A stretch of 64,000 bases of DNA from Olsenella profusa (GCF_016900315.1 NZ_JACSNQ010000002.1:1-64000), one strand, 5' to 3'; shown: positions 1-8,089, counted from the first letter of the stretch. Notes: generated by a model from the sequence alone, not told the origin. Translations and numbers: made by a program.

Positions 1-826
1 GGCTGGGGCTGGACGGGGCTGGGCCGGCATGGGTCGGGCCGACCGGGGACGCAACCCCCGGCGAGGGCCGCGAGGCCACCCCGAGCGCCGGGGCCGCCGC
101 CAGCTCCCCCAGCGGGACCGGGCGCACGGCGCCGCCCGCAAGCTCGAAGGCACACGTGGCGTAGTCAAGCATCGCGCGCGGGGCGTGCGTGGCCACCACC
201 ACGGTGAGCCCGAGCTCGCGGTTGGCACGGAAGAGCAGCGAGAGGAAGCCCTTCTCGGCAAGGGGGTCGAGCATCGCCGTGGGCTCGTCGAGCAGCAGCA
301 GGCGGGGGCGCAGCGCGAGCGCGGCCGCAAGGGCGAGCGTCTGGCGCTGGCCGCCGGAGAGCTCGGCGGTACGCGCGCGGAACCACGGCTCGATGCCGAG
401 GAAGTTGCAGGTCTCGGCCACGCGACGGCGCATCTCGCCCTCGTCCACGCCGAGGTTCTCCAGGCCGAAGGCCATCTCGTGCCAGACCGTGTCGCAGACG
501 ATCTGCGCGTCGGGGTCCTGGAAGACGTAGCCCACGGCGCGGGCGGAGGCCACGGGGCCGAGCGCGCGAGCGTCCTCGCCAAAGACGCGCACCGCACCCG
601 CGAGCTCGCCCGCCGGGGCGATCTCGGGCTTGGCCAGGCGCAGAAGCGTCGACTTGCCGGAGCCCGTGGCACCAACGAGCAGCGCAAACGCACCCTGCGG
701 CACCTCAAGGGAGGCATCGCGCAGCACGGGGGCGGGGCGCGGGGCGCCCTCCGGAACGGCATAGGAGAAGCTCACGCGCTCAAGGGAGAGAGCGGCCGGG
801 CCGGGGCCGCTGGGAGGGACGCCCAT
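1..826 (-). CDS. ECF transporter ATP-binding protein (CbiO/EcfA type), partial
   Basis: Energises vitamin or metal uptake by an energy-coupling-factor transporter at the inner face of the membrane. Read from ATG at 826 it carries Walker A GATGSGKST (residues about 52-60), a Q-loop in VFQDPDAQI (about 100), signature LSGGQRQ (about 155), Walker B LLLLDEPTAML and the H-loop ATHAP. After residue 240 comes a Pro/Ser/Ala-rich linker that runs off the window, so a second ATPase domain may follow, as in tandem CbiO-type proteins; this is inference. The start overlaps the stop of the upstream EcfT gene as TGATG, indicating translational coupling. The 3' end is missing. Confidence 0.85.
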   Translation of the reverse strand, partial: MGVPPSGPGPAALSLERVSFSYAVPEGAPRPAPVLRDASLEVPQGAFALLVGATGSGKSTLLRLAKPEIAPAGELAGAVRVFGEDARALGPVASARAVGYVFQDPDAQIVCDTVWHEMAFGLENLGVDEGEMRRRVAETCNFLGIEPWFRARTAELSGGQRQTLALAAALALRPRLLLLDEPTAMLDPLAEKGFLSLLFRANRELGLTVVVATHAPRAMLDYATCAFELAGGAVRPVPLGELAAAPALGVASRPSPGVASPVGPTHAGPAPSSPS

Positions 827-1752
827 CAGAGCCCCCTCTCCCGCACACGACCGGCCACCGCCACCAGCGTGGGAAGCACGGCGAGAAGCACCAACGGAAC
901 GTAGCACCACCAGGGCGCAAGGCCCGCCATGCGCGGGTAGAAGCGCCACGACGCGCAGGCCGTCCACGCGCCGACGGCCGCCAGCGCGATCAGCGCGCCA
1001 AGCGCCACGACGGCGGCCACGTCCGCGCGCCGAAGCCGCTCCGCCCGGTAGCAGGTGCGCCGGCACCCGGACTCCCAGCCGCGGGCGCGCATGGCGTCGG
1101 CGCGGTCGAGCGAGTCCTCGAGCGCCCAGCCCATGAGCAGCGTCGAGGTTCGCAGGAGCCCCTCCTTCCTGCCGGGGCGCGGGCCGGCGGCTGTGCAGGC
1201 GTCAAGCGCGGAGCGGACCGTGCGGGCCCGTCCGAGAAGCTGCGGGACGAGCTGCGCCGCCATGCCCGCCACCAGCGGCAGCGAGCGGGCGCGACGCCCG
1301 GCCAGAGCAAGGAGCCGGTCCTGGGTGAGCACCGCCGCGGCGTCCTCGAGCCACAGGACGCCGGCCACCATGAGCGCGCCCATCGTGGCACCGTAGGCGA
1401 GGCTCTCCGCGTAGACGCTGCGGGGGCCCAGCTTGAAGAGGAGCGTGGAGCCGGACGCCGAGAAGAGCGGGTTTGCCAGGCACACCAGCGCGAGCATCGG
1501 CAGCTGCCAGGCAAGGCCGCGCGCCGTGGCCCGCGCGCCGCGCGTCACGAGGGAGAACGCAAGCGCCCCGGTCAGCGAGACGCCCACGCTGACGGGCTGG
1601 ACGGCCAGCATCGAGAGCGCGGTCGCGCCCGCAAGGCAGACGGCGGGCACGACCGCGTGGCAGGTCTCGAAGGGCACGGGACGGCCGACGGCCCGGCCAG
1701 GGGCCTGGCCGGCCGCGCCGTCGACGGTCCGGCTGTCCGCGCGCCCGGTCAC
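826..1752 (-). CDS. ECF transporter transmembrane protein EcfT
   Basis: 308-residue membrane component coupling the ATPases to a substrate-binding S protein. Several hydrophobic segments occupy residues about 30-130 and 240-300. The cytoplasmic coupling region holds two Arg-containing helices typical of EcfT: the segment around LLGRARTVRSALDA and the later DSLDRADAMRARGWESG. It lies between a DUF4430 lipoprotein gene (2 bp gap) and the ATPase (1 bp overlap), so the three form one operon. No separate S component is seen inside the window; it may lie beyond position 1. The substrate is not shown by the sequence, but the lipoprotein and leader suggest cobalamin. Confidence 0.8.
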   Translation of the reverse strand: MTGRADSRTVDGAAGQAPGRAVGRPVPFETCHAVVPAVCLAGATALSMLAVQPVSVGVSLTGALAFSLVTRGARATARGLAWQLPMLALVCLANPLFSASGSTLLFKLGPRSVYAESLAYGATMGALMVAGVLWLEDAAAVLTQDRLLALAGRRARSLPLVAGMAAQLVPQLLGRARTVRSALDACTAAGPRPGRKEGLLRTSTLLMGWALEDSLDRADAMRARGWESGCRRTCYRAERLRRADVAAVVALGALIALAAVGAWTACASWRFYPRMAGLAPWWCYVPLVLLAVLPTLVAVAGRVRERGL

Positions 1753-1753
1753 G

Positions 1754-2227
1754 CTACTCCGAGACGAACTCGGTCACGTAGGTCCAGGTGACCACGTCGC
1801 CGGAGGAGAGCGTGTACTCGGAGCAGCCAACCTCGGCGGACTCGCCGTTGACCGAGTACATCCAGCCGCTCATGTCGCCGTGGTCGCCCGAGGCCAGGCC
1901 GTCGATGCCCTGGACGTACATGCCGTACTCGGAGTCCTGGGCGTTGACGTCGGCGCCGGTGGCCACCAGGGCGTCGTATGCGGTGGCGCCCTCGGGAAGC
2001 TCCACGTCGGAGGTGGTCTTCTCGCCGTCGGCGGCGGTGGCGTCGATCTCCACGGTCACGGAGAGGGCGGCCTGCTGCTCCTGGGGAGCGTCGGTGCCGG
2101 ACGTCGCGTCACCGGTCGTGGCGGGCGCGGAGCCGCACGCGGCCACCGTCAGCGCAAGCGCAAGCGCCGCCATACCGGCGCCGAGCCGCGCGAGCAGGTT
2201 CTTCTCGATGTGGTTGTTTCCGGACAT
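1754..2227 (-). CDS. DUF4430 lipoprotein, possible cobalamin-binding
   Basis: 157 residues. An N-terminal hydrophobic signal ends in the lipobox VAAC with Cys31, so it should be lipid-anchored outside the membrane. A Thr/Ala/Asp-rich spacer follows, then a compact beta-rich domain with YDALVATGADV and GWMYSVNGE, which matches the DUF4430 (transcobalamin C-terminal-like) pattern. DUF4430 proteins often accompany ECF transporters and are thought to bind corrinoids; that role here is inference, supported by the candidate cobalamin riboswitch upstream. First gene of the operon with EcfT and the ATPase. The N-terminus contains an IEKNLL version of the dispersed CGAGAAGAAC motif (2197-2206). Confidence 0.75.
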   Translation of the reverse strand: MSGNNHIEKNLLARLGAGMAALALALTVAACGSAPATTGDATSGTDAPQEQQAALSVTVEIDATAADGEKTTSDVELPEGATAYDALVATGADVNAQDSEYGMYVQGIDGLASGDHGDMSGWMYSVNGESAEVGCSEYTLSSGDVVTWTYVTEFVSE

Positions 2228-2234
2228 GTTTCCT

Positions 2235-2403
2235 CACTCTCTCCCGTTTCCGGGCGTCGGGAGGGCAAGGCAGGACAGGCGACCTGCGCGGTCGCCACCC
2301 TTGACACAGCCGTGTGCTGTTCCGGAGTCAAACCGGAATCCTTTTTTCATCTACTAGGCGTAGCAGCTCTTCGAACCGTGCCCTCTATGCTGTTGGGGGC
2401 ACC
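2235..2403 (-). promoter_or_regulatory. Candidate cobalamin riboswitch leader
   Basis: On the minus strand the leader starts with GGTGCC right after a -10-like TACACT (2404-2409). It later carries a block resembling the B12-box core: an AAGG stretch, CCGG..GACTCCGG pairing, then ACAGCACACGGCTGTG, followed by CAGGTCGCC near the end. The order GGTGCC / AGGGAA-like / CCGGTnnnnxTCCGG / CxGxxCnCGGCTGTG fits cobalamin aptamers, but several consensus positions differ. The downstream DUF4430-EcfT-ATPase operon makes the ligand plausible. A covariance search with Rfam RF00174 would decide. Confidence 0.5.
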
Positions 2404-2471
2404 AGTGTAGCAGCTTCGCGGGACCACGGACGGCGCGGCCTGGGCTTGGTGGGGGCTGCCGGAACCTGACC

Positions 2472-2755
2472 GGCGCACCTGGCGAGTGCACCTGGCGGGC
2501 GCGCCTGGTGACCGTGCTTTCGAGTGCACCTGGCCAGTACACTTGCGAGGTGCACCCCTCAAGTGCACCGACGACCCCGTCAAACAAGCGCCAAGTGCAC
2601 CCAAAAGCCGGCAAAACGTGTCAGGTGCACCGGCCGGCGGGTGCACCTGGCGACGGACCGGGTGCACCTGGCGACGGACCGGGTGCACCAGGCCCGTCGC
2701 CAGGTGCACTTAACGACGGGCCGGGTGCACCTGGCGACAACCCGGGTGCACCCGG
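2472..2755. repeat. GTGCAC array 1
   Basis: About twelve copies of the palindromic hexamer GTGCAC lie between 2486 and 2751, most in the form GGTGCACCTGGCGAC or AGTGCACC, spaced roughly 15-40 bp. Two adjacent units around 2640-2690 are identical. The array fills the gap between the oppositely bounded ECF leader and the oxidoreductase 3' end. Each hexamer is self-complementary and neighbouring units are partly inverted, so the region can fold. No open reading frame here looks real. The same word recurs in array 2 (6655-6990). Function unknown. Confidence 0.85.
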
Positions 2756-2771
2756 CATTCGCGCGGGGTCG

Positions 2772-2783
2772 GGCGAGAAGAAC
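2772..2783 (+). repeat. Dispersed 12-mer GGCGAGAAGRAC (representative copy)
   Basis: Representative of a short dispersed sequence. Plus-strand exact copies begin at 2772, 8098, 10070, 15108, 16746, 19494, 20413, 22876, 27327, 30384, 35134, 36022, 37890, 38578, 51062, 55935, 60931 and 62430. Minus-strand copies lie at 13989, 15063, 18546, 25845, 25863, 31310, 33957, 57290, 57320, 59005 and 60886. Close variants (CGAGAAGAAC or CGAGAAGGAC) lie near 2197, 2996, 7841, 8659, 9975, 10250, 12348, 13583, 16316, 16760, 18501, 20123, 23621, 27803, 32419, 38918 and 62732. Inside genes it is read as GEKN/GEKD, VLLA or ARRT according to frame. Confidence 0.9.
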
Positions 2784-2809
2784 GTGCGCCCGCCCCCGCG
2801 CCGGTCCCG

Positions 2810-4783
2810 CTACAGCTCCCGAGCGAGCGCGTACGCGGCGGCCATCGCGTCCTTGATGTTGCCGGGCTTCTCGGCGTCGCCGATCACGTGGACGCTCGCA
2901 CCCGCCGCGGCAAGCTCGTCGGCGAGCGTCGGGTCCGGACGGTAGCCCAGCGCCAGCACCATCGTGTCCGCCCCGGCGATCTCGTGCTTCTCGCCGTCCT
3001 TCTCGTAGCAGATCGTGTCCTCGGTGACATTGGTGACGCGGGCCTCCGTGAGCACGTGGACGCCCTTGGCGAGCATGCGGGTGATGAGGGCAGCGCGGCC
3101 GGCGGCACCCTCCGTTGGGTCCAGCGTGGGGCCCATCTCCACGAGCGTGACGTCGCGGTTGCCCTTGGCAAGGTCGTTCACCAGCGGCGCGAGGTAGTCG
3201 GCGACCTCGCAGCCCACCGAGCCACCGCCCACCACAACGATCCGCTTGCCCGGGAAGGCGCGGCCGGCCAGGATGTCGTCGGCGGTCACGGCCTGCTTGA
3301 AGGCGCCCGCCCAGGCCGGCACGATCGGCTCGGCGCCGGTGGCAAGGACCACCTCGTAGCCCGGGAAGTCGCGCCTCACGTCCTCGGCCGTGAGGCGCCG
3401 GTCCAGGCGCACCTCCACGCCCGCCTGCTCAAGCCGGCGTGCCTGGAACTTGATGACGCGCGCGAGGTCCTGCTTAGCGATGGGCACCGCGGCGATGCAC
3501 ATGGTGCCGCCCGGCTCGTCGGCCGCGTCCACGAGGACCACGTGGTGGCCGCGGCGCGCCGCAACGAAGGCCGCCTCCATGCCGGCGGGGCCCGCGCCGA
3601 TCACGAGCACGTCGCGCTTCTCGGCCGCAGGCCCCTGGGCGCCGTCGTCGTGCTCAACGTCCGGGTTCACCGTGCAGGCGATGGGCTTGCCGAACATGAT
3701 GCCCGTGAGGCAGCGCAGGCACCCTATGCAGGGTCGGATGTCGTCGGTCCGCCCCGCCGCGGCCTTGTTGCAGAACTCGGCGTCGCAGAGGTTGGCGCGG
3801 CCCATCATGCAGGCGTCGGCCACGCCCTCCTCGAGCAGCTCCTCGGCGATCCAGGCCTCGTTGATGCGGCCGACCGTGGCCACCGGAATGCTCACGCACG
3901 CCTTGATCTGGCGCGCGACCGCCGCGTGACTGCCCTGGCGCGTACCCGCCGCCGGGATGGCGCTGCCGCGCTTGATGGTGGTGCCGCCGGAGACGTGCAG
4001 CATGTCCACGCCGGCGCGCTCCAGCTCGCGGGCCACGTGGCACATGTCGGTGACGGTGAGGCCGCCGTCGGAGTACTCGTCGCCGGAGATGCGGACGTCG
4101 ATGATGAAGTCGTCCCCGCAGCGCTCGCGCACCTCGCGGACCACCTCGAGCGTGAGGCGCAGGCGGGCGTCGATGTCGCCGCCGTACTCGTCGGTGCGCT
4201 TGTTGTAGAGCGGCGAGAGGAAGCCGCCGAGCAGGCCGTGGGCGTGGGCCGCGTGGATCTCGACGCCGTCGGTGCCGGCGCGCCTCATGCGCTCCGCAGC
4301 GTCGCCGAACTGCCGCACGAGCACCTTGAGCTCCTCGCGCGTGACGGGACGCGGCGCCTCGCGGGCATAGTAGGGCCCCACGTTTGACGGGGCGATCAGC
4401 TGCGGGGTTCCCGGCAGCGGGAAGGCCATGTAGGCGGGGTGGAAGAGCTGTGGCAGGAGCTTGGCCCCTCCCTCGTGGACGGCCGCGGCCAGCCGGGTCC
4501 AGCCCTCCACGTAGGAGTCGTCCGCCATGCACATGTCGCCGGGCAGGTAGACGTAGGTGGGCTCCACGGTCACGACCTCCGTGACGATGAGCCCCACCCC
4601 GCCGGCCGCGCGCGAGGCGTAGTGGTCGATCAGTGCGTCGGTCACGTAGCCGTGGTCGGCCAGGTTGGTGGAGACCGGCGGCATGAAGACGCGGTTGCGC
4701 ACCTCCTGCGTGCCGACCTTGAGCGGCGAGAATAGCATCGGGTACTTCTCAGAGCTCGACGCGAGGTCCTTCGTGGTTGCCAT
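2810..4783 (-). CDS. NADH:flavin oxidoreductase, 2,4-dienoyl-CoA reductase (FadH)-like
   Basis: 657-residue three-domain oxidoreductase of the old yellow enzyme/FadH/BaiCD group that passes electrons from NAD(P)H through FAD, a [4Fe-4S] cluster and FMN to an unsaturated substrate. The N-terminal TIM barrel (about 1-340) has EIHAAHAHGLLGGFLSP and NKRTDEYGG. The cluster motif is CIGCLRC plus a later Cys in ACTVNPD. The C-terminal half has the FAD motif GAGPAGMEAA and NAD motif VVVGGGSVGCEVA. I chose the ATG at 4783, which has GGAGAGG at good spacing; the open frame extends further upstream but is low-complexity. Substrate unknown. It is transcribed alone, away from the GTGCAC array. Confidence 0.85.
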   Translation of the reverse strand: MATTKDLASSSEKYPMLFSPLKVGTQEVRNRVFMPPVSTNLADHGYVTDALIDHYASRAAGGVGLIVTEVVTVEPTYVYLPGDMCMADDSYVEGWTRLAAAVHEGGAKLLPQLFHPAYMAFPLPGTPQLIAPSNVGPYYAREAPRPVTREELKVLVRQFGDAAERMRRAGTDGVEIHAAHAHGLLGGFLSPLYNKRTDEYGGDIDARLRLTLEVVREVRERCGDDFIIDVRISGDEYSDGGLTVTDMCHVARELERAGVDMLHVSGGTTIKRGSAIPAAGTRQGSHAAVARQIKACVSIPVATVGRINEAWIAEELLEEGVADACMMGRANLCDAEFCNKAAAGRTDDIRPCIGCLRCLTGIMFGKPIACTVNPDVEHDDGAQGPAAEKRDVLVIGAGPAGMEAAFVAARRGHHVVLVDAADEPGGTMCIAAVPIAKQDLARVIKFQARRLEQAGVEVRLDRRLTAEDVRRDFPGYEVVLATGAEPIVPAWAGAFKQAVTADDILAGRAFPGKRIVVVGGGSVGCEVADYLAPLVNDLAKGNRDVTLVEMGPTLDPTEGAAGRAALITRMLAKGVHVLTEARVTNVTEDTICYEKDGEKHEIAGADTMVLALGYRPDPTLADELAAAGASVHVIGDAEKPGNIKDAMAAAYALAREL

Positions 4784-4994
4784 GGCGGTTCCTCTCCGGG
4801 CACGACGGCCCAACCGGAGGTGCATTCTCCCCACCGTACCGCCAGGCCTGGTCACGGGCGGCGCCGATTGGGCGAGCGGTCGGCGGGAGGAGGCGGGTCG
4901 GCCAGGGCGGGCAGACGTGGGAGGAGGCGACAGGGTCGCAGCGGGGCGGGCGACAAGAACCGCGGGCTCGCAACGACGCCGCGCACCCCGACCC

Positions 4995-5318
4995 CTAGTG
5001 AGACTCCCCCACGAGCTTGAGGCCGACGACGCAGGCGACAAGCCCCGTCAGCAGCACGATCTTCGCCCACGAGAAGGGCTCCGAGCCCGTCGCCATGCCA
5101 TAGGCCACCGTGATGGCCGCCCCGATGCCAACCCACACCGCATAGGCGGTCCCGATGGGAATGGTCTTCACGGCGTGGCTCAGGCCCAGCATGCTCACTA
5201 CGAGCGCCGCGAGAAAGACAATCGACGGGAGGGGCCTCGTGAACCCCTCAGCACGGTCGAGCGCCACCGCCCACACGGCCTCCATCGCGCCCGACACAAC
5301 CAGAACGACCCAGTCCAT
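4995..5318 (-). CDS. sugE: SMR family exporter, guanidinium exporter Gdx (SugE)-like
   Basis: 107 residues with four hydrophobic helices, the normal length for small multidrug resistance proteins. The conserved membrane glutamate is in SGAMEAVWAVAL (about residue 13), and GTAYAVWVGIGAA is the SMR signature in helix 3. The AVWA-type first helix fits the Gdx/SugE branch, which exports guanidinium. A guanidine-III riboswitch lies directly upstream, so the physiological substrate is very likely guanidinium. Start ATG at 5318 has AGGGAGG upstream. Monocistronic as far as visible. Confidence 0.9.
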   Translation of the reverse strand: MDWVVLVVSGAMEAVWAVALDRAEGFTRPLPSIVFLAALVVSMLGLSHAVKTIPIGTAYAVWVGIGAAITVAYGMATGSEPFSWAKIVLLTGLVACVVGLKLVGESH

Positions 5319-5344
5319 GACAGCCTCCCTGACCGTTGACTCCC

Positions 5345-5367
5345 GTGGACGCGTCCCGCGCGTCCAC
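5345..5367 (-). promoter_or_regulatory. Hairpin between riboswitch and start codon
   Basis: A perfect 9-bp stem (GTGGACGCG pairing with CGCGTCCAC) with a 5-nt loop sits between the guanidine aptamer and the ribosome-binding site of the exporter gene. No U-run follows, so it is more likely part of an expression platform acting on translation or folding than an intrinsic terminator. The mode of control is inference. Confidence 0.55.
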
Positions 5368-5371
5368 CCAA

Positions 5372-5419
5372 CGCGCCGTCTTTGCGAACCTGGTACGGCT
5401 GCCCTCGTCAGGGACCCGG
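5372..5419 (-). promoter_or_regulatory. Guanidine-III riboswitch (ykkC-III)
   Basis: On the minus strand the leader contains CCTGACGAGG, GCCGTACC and CAAAGACGGC in this order and spacing. They match the compact guanidine-III aptamer, whose known core has GACGAGG, GCCGTACC and CAAGACGGC. The GCCGT and GACGGC parts form the expected pseudoknot pairing. Guanidine-III aptamers occur mainly in Actinobacteria upstream of SMR exporters, which is the arrangement here. Rfam family RF01763 would be the confirming model. Confidence 0.88.
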
Positions 5420-5432
5420 ATGGGCCAGCTGC

Positions 5433-5438
5433 AGTGTA
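5433..5438 (-). promoter_or_regulatory. Putative -10 box of the guanidine exporter gene
   Basis: Minus-strand TACACT lies about 14 nt before the first base of the aptamer, which fits a transcript starting at the riboswitch. The -35 position (around GCGTTC with a 17-bp spacer) is weak. The same TACACT box precedes the ECF leader (2404-2409) and the ABC-F gene (12730). Confidence 0.45.
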
Positions 5439-5679
5439 GCACTGCGCGTCGCGAGGAACGCCGGTCGCGTCCGACCGGTCGCGTCCGACCGCACCGGCCC
5501 CGTCGTGGCCGCCCGCACCAGTTCTGCCGTGGCTGCCCGCACCTACGCCCGCAACCCACACCTTGCGACGTCCTCAAAGGGCGCTTATGGATTCGCTTGG
5601 GAGCCGTCCCGCCGGCTGAAGGGGCTTGATGGCCTGCCGGGCATACTAAGATCGACGTCTCCGACCCGAAAGGATCGCC

Positions 5680-6633
5680 GTGCCAACCGCCCTTCTCCTC
5701 ATCGTCATTGGTTTTGTCCTGCTCATCGTTGGTGCCGACGCGCTCGTCGAGGGTGCCCGTCGCATCGCGGCGCGCCTCGGCGTGCCCGATCGCGTGGCCG
5801 GCCTCACCATCGTGGCCATCGGCACCTCCCTGCCCGAGCTCGTGGTGAGCGTGACCTCGGCCGTAGGCGGGCACGCGGAGATGGCCTTTGGGAACGTGGT
5901 GGGAAGTTGCCTCGCCAACCTGCTGCTCATCCTGGGCCTCTCCGCCGTCGTGGCGCCCATCGCACTCTCCCGGGACACCCAACGCTTTGAGATTCCCGTA
6001 AGCGTGGCCGCCTGCGGGCTGCTCGCGCTTCTCGCCAACACGGACGGCCAGGTCACGGCGTCGGAGGGCGCGGTCCTGCTCGCCGCCTTTGTCGCCTTCC
6101 TGGCACGCACCGTCACCGTGGGGCTGCACGAGGGAGCCGGAGAGAAGGGCGAGGCCGCGGGGGACGGCGGCTCGGGGGCCGGGGCGGTCGCACTCGACCT
6201 GGCGCGCATCGTCGTTGGCGCCGTGATGCTCAAGTTCGGCGCCGACCTCGTGGTGGACAACGCCACCCTCATCGCCGCTGGGGCGGGCGTCTCCGAGCGC
6301 GTCATCGGGATCACGGTCGTGGCGCTGGGCACGTGCCTGCCCGAGCTCGTCACGAGCGTAGTGGCCGCGCTGCGCGGCAACTCCGACATCGCCGTGGGAA
6401 ACGTCGTGGGCTCCAACATCTCCAACCTGCTGCTCGTGATGGGCGCGCCCGCGCTCTTCTCGGCGGTTCCCTACGACGCCGCCTACAACCTCGACCTCGT
6501 CCTTCTCGCCGTGTTCTCGCTCGCCCTGGTGGGGTTTGCCTTCATCGGGCGACGCCACGAGATGAGCCGCGCGAACGGCGTGGCCTTCGTCGTGCTCTAC
6601 GTGGCGTACGTAGCGGTCTCCGTGCTTCGGTAG
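5680..6633 (+). CDS. Sodium/calcium exchanger family protein (CaxA/YrbG-like)
   Basis: 317-residue membrane antiporter with about ten helices in two homologous halves. Both alpha-repeats are clear: GTSLPELVVS...GNVVGSCLAN near residues 48-85 and GTCLPELVTS...GNVVGSNISN near 220-255, including the ion-binding Glu and Asn residues. A hydrophilic Gly/Glu loop (about 148-170) links the halves. Expected role is Ca2+ export in exchange for Na+. Start is GTG at 5680 preceded by GAAAGGA; no better ATG is present. The 240 bp upstream (5439-5679) holds only short direct repeats of GGTCGCGTCCGACC and no gene. Confidence 0.85.
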   Translation: MPTALLLIVIGFVLLIVGADALVEGARRIAARLGVPDRVAGLTIVAIGTSLPELVVSVTSAVGGHAEMAFGNVVGSCLANLLLILGLSAVVAPIALSRDTQRFEIPVSVAACGLLALLANTDGQVTASEGAVLLAAFVAFLARTVTVGLHEGAGEKGEAAGDGGSGAGAVALDLARIVVGAVMLKFGADLVVDNATLIAAGAGVSERVIGITVVALGTCLPELVTSVVAALRGNSDIAVGNVVGSNISNLLLVMGAPALFSAVPYDAAYNLDLVLLAVFSLALVGFAFIGRRHEMSRANGVAFVVLYVAYVAVSVLR

Positions 6634-6654
6634 CCGCGAGGCACGCGGGCGCCC

Positions 6655-6990
6655 GGCGGGTGCACTTGGCGGGCGTGTCTGGCGCACGTTGCAAGCGCCG
6701 TTGGCACTCTGGGTGCACCTGACGGGTGCACTCGAGGAGTGCACCAGCTAAGTGCACCCGTCAGGTGCACCCGCACATTGCTCGATTTGCCGTTAAGTGC
6801 ACCGAAAACGGGCTTTTTGTCGTCAAGTGCACCCGGATGGGAGTGCACTTGACGGGTACACCTAAGTAGGAAGTGCACTTGAGCGACGGGTACACCCAAG
6901 CGGGGGTACGCCTGAGCGGGGGTACGCCTGAGCGGCAGGCGCACTTGAACCGCGGGTACACCTAAGCCGCAGGCGCGCCTGAGCCCCGCG
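6655..6990. repeat. GTGCAC array 2 with GTACAC variants
   Basis: About ten GTGCAC words occur between 6660 and 6878, grading into GGGTACACC and GGGTACGCC units toward 6985. A 22-bp perfect inverted repeat (6711-6732 against 6751-6772) would give a long hairpin made of GTGCACC units. It fills the whole gap between two convergent genes (exchanger and ketopantoate reductase). A second, AT-richer patch with a T-run (6801-6820) could act as a terminator. The gradual change from GTGCAC to GTACAC links this family to the GTACGTAC elements at 15 and 60.8 kb. Confidence 0.85.
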
Positions 6991-6997
6991 CGCGGCC

Positions 6998-7915
6998 CTA
7001 CGCCCCGTAGCTCGCCTCGACCTCGCGGATGCGCTCGTAGAGCCAGCGGTTGGTGGGAACGAGGATGCCGTGCTTCTCGGCGCGACGGATCACGGTGCCC
7101 GCGAACTCCTCGACCTCGGTGGGCTTCTCGTTGATGCGGTCCTGCGCCATCGAGGGCATGCCGTCCGACTCCAGGGAGGCGATGAGCTCGGCCATCTGCG
7201 CGAGGTCGGCCTCGGTCACGTCGACGCCCTCGGCGCGCGCCACGGCCAGCGCCTCGCGCATGGCGGCCACGAAGCAGCGGTTCTGCTCGCCGGGCTCGCT
7301 CGCCGAGCCGTACGTGCCGCCAAACGCCATGCAGGTCTGGTTGATCCCCACGTTGAGCATCAGCTTCACCCACATGCGACGGCGGATGTCGGCCTCCACC
7401 ACGTGCGGGATGCCTGCGCGCTCGTAGAGGTCGGCCACAGCCTCGACCACGCCCGGCTCCGTGCCCTCGGCCGCGCCGAAGCGGATCTCGCCGGGGTGCG
7501 TGTAGGTCATGTCCGTCCCGATGAACACCGCGTCCATGCCCTGCGCCACGGAGAGCACCGTGTGCCCCCAGCCAAAGCGCTCGGCGATGCGCTCCTCGCT
7601 CGTGATGCCGTTGACCAGCGAGGCTATGGCCGTCCCCGGGCCCACCAGGCGCTCCATCGTGTCGAGCGCCGCAGCCATCCCCGGCGCCTTGATCGCAAGG
7701 ATGACCAGGTCGACAGGGGTGGCGTCGCGCGCCGCGATCGTGCGGACGCGACAGGGCTCGCCGTTGATCGTCACGACCTCGCCCTCGTGGCGGGCGTAGC
7801 GCGCGTCGTCCATCACGAACTCGACGGCGTCGGGCCCCAGGTTCTTCTCGATGAGGCTGCCGTAGAGCAGGCCCACCGCCCCGCGTCCGATGATCGCAAC
7901 CCGCTCGATGGCCAT
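6998..7915 (-). CDS. Ketopantoate reductase family protein (2-dehydropantoate 2-reductase-like)
   Basis: 305 residues. The N-terminal Rossmann motif is GRGAVGLLYGSLIE (about residues 9-22), and the conserved Lys of the family lies in MWVKLMLNVGINQTC (about 170-185), followed by the all-helical C-terminal ApbA_C domain. Family members reduce 2-dehydropantoate with NADPH in pantothenate synthesis, but many paralogs act on other 2-oxo acids, and no panB/panC neighbours are present. Start ATG at 7915 has GAGGGGAGA upstream. Contains the dispersed motif as IEKNLGP. Confidence 0.75.
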   Translation of the reverse strand: MAIERVAIIGRGAVGLLYGSLIEKNLGPDAVEFVMDDARYARHEGEVVTINGEPCRVRTIAARDATPVDLVILAIKAPGMAAALDTMERLVGPGTAIASLVNGITSEERIAERFGWGHTVLSVAQGMDAVFIGTDMTYTHPGEIRFGAAEGTEPGVVEAVADLYERAGIPHVVEADIRRRMWVKLMLNVGINQTCMAFGGTYGSASEPGEQNRCFVAAMREALAVARAEGVDVTEADLAQMAELIASLESDGMPSMAQDRINEKPTEVEEFAGTVIRRAEKHGILVPTNRWLYERIREVEASYGA

Positions 7916-8055
7916 TTCGTCTCCCCTCGCCGACAACGACGGCATTGTACCGCGCGCGGCGCGCGGCCTCGCTCAGCGCTTCTCCACAAACTCTTCGCTT
8001 ACGAGACCGCCGGGCTTCGTGATACGGTCGGAGGCACCCCGCACATACGGACCAC

Positions 8056-8089
8056 CAGGCGTCGCCGCGCGAAACGGCGCGCCTTTTTT
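8056..8089 (+). terminator. Hairpin plus T-run in the leader of the DUF2798 gene
   Basis: A G+C-rich stem (AGGCGTCGCCG pairing with CGGCGCGCCT, one bulge, loop near CGCGAAA) is followed directly by TTTTTT. No gene precedes it on the plus strand, so it may be an attenuator in the roughly 60-nt leader before the DUF2798 gene rather than a gene-end terminator. It could also be the 3' end of an unrecognised small RNA. Confidence 0.6.

Noticed and set aside
2486-2751. GTGCAC array as a CRISPR array
   Set aside because: Repeat word is only 6-15 bp, spacing varies, there are no uniform spacers and no cas genes.
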